From NCBI GenBank assembly GCA_028821035.1, contig JAPPHP010000118.1, positions 1-6,036 on the forward strand: a stretch of 6,036 bases of DNA, read 5' to 3'. The translations under genes were made by a program, and so were the position numbers. Positions 1 to 4,551 of this stretch are shown piece after piece (the stretch's first letter is position 1; every line of letters starts with the position of its first letter). This stretch comes from Gammaproteobacteria bacterium. GTDB taxonomy: Bacteria; Pseudomonadota; Gammaproteobacteria; Pseudomonadales; Azotimanducaceae. The notes beneath the pieces are model-generated. The model was given only the letters and a program-made list of their open reading frames with translations, was not told the origin of the DNA and ran no database searches.

Positions 1-143
1 CAGGCGAGGTTCTCGAAGGAATCGGACAACGCACCGGCGTCTGCTACCTCTGCGAACGCGCCGCCGACGACTTCGTCGGCGATCTGTGCAAGGAGTGCCA
101 CGAGGAGGGGCTCAGGGCACAGCGCGAGAGAAACGCCTACTGA
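1..143 (+). CDS. C-terminal end of a small zinc-knuckle protein (partial, 5' end outside window)
   Basis: The open frame enters from the left edge (first full codon at base 3) and ends with TGA at 141-143, giving 46 visible residues. They include CYLC, then about 14 residues, then CKEC followed by H: two CxxC pairs of the kind that bind one zinc ion in zinc-ribbon or treble-clef folds. The tail (EEGLRAQRERNAY) is charged and probably helical. I do not recognise the family. A structural zinc site and a role in nucleic-acid or protein binding are inference from the cysteine spacing alone. The gene lies just upstream of the palindrome-bearing region and no U-rich terminator follows it. Frame and stop are clear, but the start and total length are unknown. 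Confidence 0.6.
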   Translation, partial: GEVLEGIGQRTGVCYLCERAADDFVGDLCKECHEEGLRAQRERNAY

Positions 144-189
144 CCCCGCCCCGCGCGCTGTCCGCGCAAAGGCCGGGCGCGAGCGTCAC

Positions 190-235
190 TACGCACAATG
201 CGGATACGCGCATTTGCGTATCCGCATTGTGCGTA
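190..235. repeat. perfect 20-bp inverted repeat with 6-nt loop, upstream of the ATPase gene
   Basis: The arm at 190-209 (TACGCACAATGCGGATACGC) is the exact reverse complement of 216-235, separated by GCATTT at 210-215. A second, competing 9-bp pairing is possible between 187-195 (CACTACGCA) and 245-253 (TGCGTAGTG). The segment is more AT-rich than the genes around it. No T-run follows the right arm, so it does not look like a standard intrinsic terminator for the upstream gene. Its position 34 bp before the ATPase ATG makes an operator, or an RNA hairpin reading out of the upstream gene, the likeliest roles; both are inference. Confidence 0.85.
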
Positions 236-250
236 TCCTGACTTTGCGTA
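215..250 (+). promoter_or_regulatory. three TGCGTA half-sites at exact 15-bp spacing (putative operator)
   Basis: TGCGTA occurs at 215-220, 230-235 and 245-250. The inverse half-site TACGCA is at 190-195 and TACGCG at 205-210, again 15 bp apart. The first two direct units share TGCGTATCC. Regular half-sites in both orientations just upstream of the -10-like box are what an oligomeric repressor or activator would use. The ATPase downstream has a C-terminal winged-helix-like region, so autoregulation is possible but not shown. Confidence 0.5.
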
Positions 251-256
251 GTGCGG

Positions 257-262
257 TAAAAT
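257..262 (+). promoter_or_regulatory. -10-like box TAAAAT, suggesting a leaderless ATPase transcript
   Basis: TAAAAT matches the sigma70 -10 consensus at five of six positions. It is followed by exactly six bases (CACCAC) and then the ATG at 269, so transcription would begin at or within a base of the start codon. There is no Shine-Dalgarno sequence before this ATG, which agrees with leaderless translation. No convincing -35 hexamer lies 16-18 bp upstream; that space is taken by the TGCGTA repeats. Confidence 0.45.
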
Positions 263-268
263 CACCAC

Positions 269-1405
269 ATGGCTGCCGCCGCCGAGCTCTTTCCCCTGGG
301 CGTCGCCACGGGCCGCGCGCACTGCAACCGTCTACGCGAGCGCGATGAACTGTCCGGCAACATCCGCGAGGGCGTGCATACGTGGATCTGGGCGCGGCGG
401 CGCATCGGCAAGACCAGCCTGATCGAGCAGGTGGTGCGCGACGTGGCGCCGGACATCGTGACGGCGCGGCTCGACCTGCTCGTGATTCACGACGTCAACG
501 CGTTCGAAACGCGGCTTCGGGCGGCGGTGGAACAGGCCGCAGCCCTTCTTCCTCCCCGCAAGCAGACTTCGACATCCAAACTCACAAGGGCGTTCTCCGC
601 CTTCAAGCCAGAGCTTTCCCTGGGCGCCTTCGGCCTGCGCCTCAAGCTGGCCGCGCCCAGCCGGGCGGACGAGGGCATTGCCGAGATGTTGCTCGCGCTC
701 GACGATGCGGCTGGCGCCTACGGTCGACGGGTGGCCTTCGTGCTCGACGAATTCCAGCAGCTCTCGGAGCTGCAGAACGGTGCGCCGAGAAGCCTGGAAG
801 GCGCAGTGCGTCATGCCGTCGAACGGGCACGGAACGTCACTTACGTTTTCGCCGGCAGCCGCAAACACCTGCTCGGGTCGATGTTCGAAGACGAGGAGCG
901 CCCCCTGTACCGTCTGTGCCGAAAGATGACGCTTGAGCGCATCGGCGCCGAGGACTACCGCCGTTTCCTGCTGCGGGCGGGACGGTCTCGATGGCGGCGG
1001 CGAGTTCCCGACGACGCCATCGACCGCATCCTGACCCTGACCAACCGCCATCCCCATTACGTGAACGCGCTCTGTGGACCGCTGTGGCGGGCGGACGCCG
1101 CGCCCACGGCGGATAGCGTGGAGGCGATGTGGGCGAGACTGGTGGCCGAGGAAGGGGGCGTCGCCGCCGGTCGGGTGGCCCGCCTGGCGCCCAGCCAGCG
1201 GGCGCTGCTGCGCGGCATCGCGGAAGCCGAGCACGGCGTGCCGCATCCCACTTCACACGGCTTTCTGGGAGCGCTGCGGCTACCGGTATCGACCGGTGTA
1301 CGGGCCCGGGATGCGCTTGAGCGGGACGATCTGATTCAGAGGGAGGAAGACGGGCGCTGGATGCTGGTGGATCCCGCGATGGCAGCCTGGCTGCGGCAGC
1401 TATGA
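269..1405 (+). CDS. AAA-type ATPase (archaeal-type P-loop ATPase family) with C-terminal winged helix
   Basis: This 378-residue protein has the layout of the stand-alone ATP-binding proteins often annotated as AAA/ATPase-2 domain proteins. A Walker A region lies at residues 42-50 (ARRRIGKTS, with K48 and T49), a Walker B at 155-161 (VAFVLDE, with D160 and E161), and a sensor-like strand at 191-202 (TYVFAGSRKHLL) that is characteristic of the family. A small lid helical domain with HPHYVNALCGPLW follows at 261-273. Residues about 304-378 resemble a winged helix, ending VDPAMAAWL. The first Walker A glycine is replaced by A42. The start at 269 is favoured because the family's N-terminal region precedes Walker A by about 40 residues and a -10-like box sits six bases upstream. 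The stop overlaps another in-frame ATG at 1402, but the next gene probably starts at 1489. Cellular role is unknown for most members of this family. No signal peptide or membrane segment is seen, so it is probably cytoplasmic. Confidence 0.85.
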   Translation: MAAAAELFPLGVATGRAHCNRLRERDELSGNIREGVHTWIWARRRIGKTSLIEQVVRDVAPDIVTARLDLLVIHDVNAFETRLRAAVEQAAALLPPRKQTSTSKLTRAFSAFKPELSLGAFGLRLKLAAPSRADEGIAEMLLALDDAAGAYGRRVAFVLDEFQQLSELQNGAPRSLEGAVRHAVERARNVTYVFAGSRKHLLGSMFEDEERPLYRLCRKMTLERIGAEDYRRFLLRAGRSRWRRRVPDDAIDRILTLTNRHPHYVNALCGPLWRADAAPTADSVEAMWARLVAEEGGVAAGRVARLAPSQRALLRGIAEAEHGVPHPTSHGFLGALRLPVSTGVRARDALERDDLIQREEDGRWMLVDPAMAAWLRQL

Positions 1406-1470
1406 ACGCCGGCGACTTTCCGCGTGCGCTTTCCCCCATCGTCCCGTACCATCAGCCACGGAGATTCTCT

Positions 1471-1478
1471 GGAGAGGG
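1471..1478 (+). promoter_or_regulatory. ribosome binding site that decides the TonB-receptor start
   Basis: GGAGAGGG lies ten bases before the ATG at 1489. It supports that codon over the in-frame ATG at 1402, which overlaps the ATPase stop and would place 29 extra residues in front of a normal signal peptide. A weak -10-like TACCAT at 1447-1452 could serve a separate promoter, but no good -35 accompanies it. Confidence 0.6.
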
Positions 1479-1488
1479 CTCAACCATC

Positions 1489-3885
1489 ATGCGACTGAAG
1501 ACACTGCTCGTCCTGCTCACCGGCACGTTCCTGGCCGTGCCGCCCATTCAGGCCGAGGAGGCTGGAGAAGGCGCCCAGGTCATCGAGGAACTGGTCGTCA
1601 CGGCCCGGCGGCGGGAAGAGACGGTCCAGGAAGTCCCCATTCCCGTGACGGCGCTGTCCAGCGAAGGACTCCGGGACCGGGCTGCGGACGACCTGACGGA
1701 CCTGACCCGGCTCACGCCGAACATGAACTTCAACGTCTCGGGCGTTGCCAGGAACACGTCGAGCGTCTTCCTGCGCGGTATCGGGCAGGTCAACTGGGCA
1801 CCGTCCCAAGATCCGAAAATCGGGACGTACGTCGACGGCGTCTATTTGGGCCGGCCCCAGGGCGGCCAGTTCGACTTCCTGGACATCGACCGCGTGGAGG
1901 TGCTGCGGGGCCCGCAGGGCACGCTGTTCGGACGCAACACGACCGCCGGACTCGTGCACGTCATCAGCAACCGTCCCGCCGACGAGTTCGACTACTCCGT
2001 GGGGGCGGGCATCGGCAACGACAACGCGCGCAGGGTGGAGGGGATGCTCAACCTCCCGCTCAACGATGTCCTCGCCGCCCGGCTGGCCGTCCAGCATCGC
2101 GAGGCCGACGGCTACGTGCGCAACGTCGGCACCGGTGAGGATTGGGGCGACGAGAACTCGACGATGGCCAGGCTGTCCTTCCGCTGGACGCCGAACGACC
2201 GCGCCCACGCCGACCTCATCGTCGAAGCCTACCGTGCCGACGAGACGGCCCTGCTCGCCTCGTGCGAGTGGGGCGGGCCGCCGAACGGCGCCGACGCGGC
2301 GCCCTTCAGCGTCATGTGGGCCGCCTGGGTCCTGAACATCTACGATGAATTGCGCAACGCCTGTCTCAGCACCTCCCCCTATCGGTCCCACGACAACGAC
2401 CCGGACATCAGCAGCGACGCCGAGACCTACAGCGTCACGCTGGACCTGTCCGTGGACCTTGGCTTCGCCGACCTCACGTCCATCTCCTCGTTCCGGGACC
2501 TCACCAGCTACAACGGCACCTGGGGCTGGGGGACCGACGCCGTGGGGACCGCTTCGCTGATCGAGGTGCTCGGCACGACGGATGACGAGGGCGAGCAGTG
2601 GTCGCAGGAGTTCCGCCTGTCCGGCATCGCCATGAACGACAGCCTCGACTGGGTGGTCGGCGTGTATGCGTTCGAGGAGAACAACGTCATCAACCTGGAC
2701 GTGCCCCTCTTCCGCGGGGCGGTGGCGCCCGACTGCGCGGTCTGGCCCGTCTACTGCCTCCCTAGCGGCATCGTCCCCGGACTTCCCCTGGGCGTTTTCG
2801 TACAGGCGGCCTTCCAGGGAAGCGGCAGCCGCAACCAGACAATGGACGGCACAAACGCCTCGCAGGCTGTCTTCGGCGAGGTCACCTGGAGGTTCGCGGA
2901 CAGCTGGTCCCTGACCGCCGGTGCACGCTACTCCCGCGACAAGCGCGAGTTCCAGCGCTCCGACTTCAACTACGGGATAGGGGGGCCGAGACCGGGCCAC
3001 ACCTGCCGGCCGGGGGCCGGGCCGGTACGCAACGGCACGACCTGCATGGACGATGTCTCCTTCAACGAAGTCACCCCGCGCGCGATCCTGAGCTGGGACG
3101 TGGCCGAGAACGTGATGCTCTACGCGGGCTGGAGCAAGGGGTACTCGAGCGGCGGCTTCAACCAGGACGTGGCCATCCGGCCCTACGACCCGGAGATCTC
3201 GGGGAACTGGGAAGGGGGCATGAAGTCGACCTGGGGCAACGGCACGCGGCTGCTCAACCTCACGGCTTTCCACAACACCTACGAGAACCAGCAGATCACC
3301 GTGAGCCGCATCGTGAACGGCCTTCCGACGGCTGACCTGATCAACGCCCAGGAGGCGACCCTGTTCGGCGTCGAGGGCGAGTTCCGCGTCGAACTGCCGG
3401 CCGGCTGGTACACCCAGGGAACGTTCGGCTGGTTGAACGGCGAGTACCAGGAGTTCACGGTCCAGGACAACCTCGGCCTGGTCGGGCAGGAGTCCATCCT
3501 CGTCGAGCGGGACCTCTCCGACACGGAGACCGTCCGCGGCGCGCCGTACACCTACAGCATCGGCGTAGGCAAAACCCAGGTGCTCGCCAACGGCGGCATG
3601 CTGGCCGGGCAGGTCGGCTGGGCCTTCCGCGGACGCGTCTACAACACGCTCGAAACGCGCCAGAGTTCCCGCCAGGGCAAGTACGGGTTGCTCGACGCCC
3701 GCTTCGTGTGGGCGCTCCCGAATGGCCAGACCACCATCTCCGTTACGGGCAACAATCTGTTGGGGCGGGTGTACTACCTGGGTGCGGTCGACCTGACGGC
3801 GCCTGGCGACCTCGGGACGAACAGCAAGTACTGGGCCGAGCCGCGGCGATACCGGCTGGAGGTGACGCACCGCCTGGGGCGGTAG
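1489..3885 (+). CDS. TonB-dependent outer-membrane receptor
   Basis: The 798-residue product is complete. A signal peptide at residues 1-22 (MRLK, hydrophobic core, then IQA before EEAGEG) directs export. A TonB-box-like EELVVTARR lies at 33-41. The plug domain follows (about 45-165) with FLRGIG at 94-99, YVDGVYLGRP at 114-123, VEVLRGPQGTLFGRN at 136-150 and TTAG after it, all typical of the family. The remainder is a 22-stranded-barrel-type sequence with alternating aromatic strands, including WSQEFRLSG (371-379), LYAGWSKGYSSGGFN (544-558), GVEGEF (627-632) and NNLLGRVY (755-762). Such receptors import siderophores, vitamins, glycans or other large ligands with energy from TonB-ExbBD; the substrate cannot be read from this sequence. 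The only six cysteines occur as three close pairs (259/292, 416/423, 506/519), probably extracellular-loop disulfides. The last residue is Arg rather than the usual aromatic. No partner transport genes adjoin it. Confidence 0.93.
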   Translation: MRLKTLLVLLTGTFLAVPPIQAEEAGEGAQVIEELVVTARRREETVQEVPIPVTALSSEGLRDRAADDLTDLTRLTPNMNFNVSGVARNTSSVFLRGIGQVNWAPSQDPKIGTYVDGVYLGRPQGGQFDFLDIDRVEVLRGPQGTLFGRNTTAGLVHVISNRPADEFDYSVGAGIGNDNARRVEGMLNLPLNDVLAARLAVQHREADGYVRNVGTGEDWGDENSTMARLSFRWTPNDRAHADLIVEAYRADETALLASCEWGGPPNGADAAPFSVMWAAWVLNIYDELRNACLSTSPYRSHDNDPDISSDAETYSVTLDLSVDLGFADLTSISSFRDLTSYNGTWGWGTDAVGTASLIEVLGTTDDEGEQWSQEFRLSGIAMNDSLDWVVGVYAFEENNVINLDVPLFRGAVAPDCAVWPVYCLPSGIVPGLPLGVFVQAAFQGSGSRNQTMDGTNASQAVFGEVTWRFADSWSLTAGARYSRDKREFQRSDFNYGIGGPRPGHTCRPGAGPVRNGTTCMDDVSFNEVTPRAILSWDVAENVMLYAGWSKGYSSGGFNQDVAIRPYDPEISGNWEGGMKSTWGNGTRLLNLTAFHNTYENQQITVSRIVNGLPTADLINAQEATLFGVEGEFRVELPAGWYTQGTFGWLNGEYQEFTVQDNLGLVGQESILVERDLSDTETVRGAPYTYSIGVGKTQVLANGGMLAGQVGWAFRGRVYNTLETRQSSRQGKYGLLDARFVWALPNGQTTISVTGNNLLGRVYYLGAVDLTAPGDLGTNSKYWAEPRRYRLEVTHRLGR

Positions 3886-3906
3886 GAAGTACGGGCGGGG
3901 GCAGCG

Positions 3907-3935
3907 CGGGGGGTCGCCCTCGCGCGGGCGCCCCG
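3907..3935. terminator. GC-rich hairpin between convergent genes (weak terminator candidate)
   Basis: CGGGG (3907-3911) plus CGCCC (3915-3919) pairs with GGGCG plus CCCCG (3926-3935), leaving a three-base bulge and a TCGCGC loop. It lies in the 66-bp gap between the convergent receptor and VOC genes and could slow polymerase from either side. Neither strand has a T-run after the stem, so it is not a canonical intrinsic terminator. Confidence 0.35.
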
Positions 3936-3951
3936 TTGGCTCAAAACGCGC

Positions 3952-4359
3952 CTACTCCGGCGTAGGCTGCTCGTCGGTATCCTGGCCGAACACGAGGACG
4001 TGTCCGGCCGGGTCCGCGGTCTCGAACTCCTTCATGCCGTAGAAGCGCACCACCAGGTCGCTCGCCGGCCACCCGCGCTCCTGCACCGACCGGTGCAGGG
4101 CAGCGATGTCGTCCACGTAGAGATAGTGCAGAGCCTGCGTATGCCGCCCCTCGATCTTCGGCGCCGCCGGGATGTAGGTGGGGCTTGCCAGCATGATGCG
4201 CGCGCCGCCGCACTGCAGCGACACCCAGCCGCTCCGGCCCACGTCGTCCATGCGGTCGCGCACTTCGAATCCGAGGACGTCCGTGTAGAACGCGAGGACC
4301 TCCTGCACATCCTCACAGAGGAGCATCGGCACCAGTTCGGAGATGCGGGCCGCGGACAT
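3952..4359 (-). CDS. VOC superfamily protein (glyoxalase / bleomycin-resistance fold)
   Basis: The 135-residue protein shows both halves of the paired beta-alpha-beta-beta-beta fold: VLAFYTDVLGFEV (21-33) and WVSLQCGGARIML (45-57) in the first module, HYLYVDDIAALHRSV (78-92) and DPAGHVLVFGQD (116-127) in the second. These are the usual signatures of glyoxalase/dioxygenase/bleomycin-resistance proteins of about 120-140 residues. Metal-enzyme members carry His at the first strand and Glu in the final xLEF motif. Here the first site is not His and the last reads LVF, with only H78 left at a classical ligand position, so a ligand-binding or metal-independent role is more likely than glyoxalase I activity (inference). 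The start is supported by AAGGAAA just upstream (4363-4369 on the complementary strand). It is transcribed away from the rpn region and converges on the receptor gene. Confidence 0.88.
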   Translation of the reverse strand: MSAARISELVPMLLCEDVQEVLAFYTDVLGFEVRDRMDDVGRSGWVSLQCGGARIMLASPTYIPAAPKIEGRHTQALHYLYVDDIAALHRSVQERGWPASDLVVRFYGMKEFETADPAGHVLVFGQDTDEQPTPE

Positions 4360-4374
4360 GGGTTTCCTTGAGGT

Positions 4375-4389
4375 CGGGTTACGAACCCG
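4375..4389. promoter_or_regulatory. short palindrome in the divergent intergenic region
   Basis: CGGGTT-ACG-AACCCG is a perfect inverted repeat with six-base arms and a three-base centre. It sits 15 bp upstream of the VOC start codon and about 45 bp before the duplicated oxidoreductase start. A dimeric regulator site for one or both directions is possible. There is no other support. Confidence 0.3.
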
Positions 4390-4411
4390 TTCATGGTATA
4401 TCCCGCGAGAT

Positions 4412-4461
4412 CACCGCGAGGAGACATCCGGAACATGCCCGAGCGAACACCCTTGGGTATC
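4412..4461 (+). repeat. duplicated leader and first codons of the luciferase-like gene, copy A
   Basis: This segment matches 5611-5660 at 46 of 50 positions. The 26 bases up to and including the ATG are identical, among them the Shine-Dalgarno GAGGAG (4418-4423). The nine codons from the ATG at 4435 encode MPERTPLGI against MAERTPLGI in copy B. Of the four mismatches, three fall at third codon positions. Similarity stops sharply on the 5' side and fades after codon 9. It is either the remnant of a tandem paralogue or a duplication connected with arrival of the rpn gene. Confidence 0.85.
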
Positions 4462-4551
4462 CGGTGCGGTCGCGCAACGTACGCGATCACCCCGTCGGAT
4501 GTAGGAGCCTTGCCGCAGACGCGGAACGGGCCAAATGGCTATGGTGCGGCC
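4435..4551 (+). pseudogene. N-terminal remnant of a luciferase-like oxidoreductase gene, in frame with rpn
   Basis: From the ATG at 4435 the frame reads MPERTPLGI, like the intact gene at 5634, then continues for 30 further codons into the rpn start without a stop. Beyond codon 9 the in-frame product no longer resembles the oxidoreductase clearly. A different frame at about 4504-4542 gives SLAADAERAKWLW, faintly like the IARLAE...SLW helix of such enzymes, which would imply a frameshift; this match is weak. Because the remnant keeps a good ribosome-binding site, it could alternatively drive a 368-residue N-terminally extended Rpn protein. Confidence 0.4.
4540..4545 (+). promoter_or_regulatory. 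-10-like TATGGT six bases before the rpn ATG
   Basis: TATGGT matches the sigma70 -10 consensus at four of six positions and is separated from the ATG at 4552 by six bases (GCGGCC), the same geometry as the ATPase gene. No Shine-Dalgarno precedes this ATG. A leaderless rpn transcript is therefore plausible, but the -35 region is unclear. Confidence 0.3.

Noticed and set aside
332..1246. Minus-strand open frame of 304 codons opposite the ATPase gene
   Set aside because: There are no motifs or ribosome-binding site, and the plus strand shows Walker A, Walker B and family signatures.
1402..1488. Upstream ATG for the receptor gene overlapping the ATPase stop (ATGA)
   Set aside because: It would add 29 non-conserved residues before a clear signal peptide. 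The ATG at 1489 has a Shine-Dalgarno sequence and begins with the MRLK signal-peptide start.
1480..3870. Minus-strand open frame of 796 codons opposite the receptor gene
   Set aside because: Its translation has no recognisable domain and is biased to Val, Arg, Gly and Ala, as expected for the complement of a GC-rich gene. The plus strand gives a full TonB-dependent receptor.
4375..4389. T-arm-like sequence suggesting a tRNA
   Set aside because: The palindrome resembles a T-stem superficially, but there is no acceptor, anticodon or D arm around it.
4393..4434. Most upstream in-frame ATG for the rpn frame
   Set aside because: It has no ribosome-binding site, the residues are unlike the family, and it lies outside the duplicated leader. 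The starts at 4435 and 4552 are better supported.
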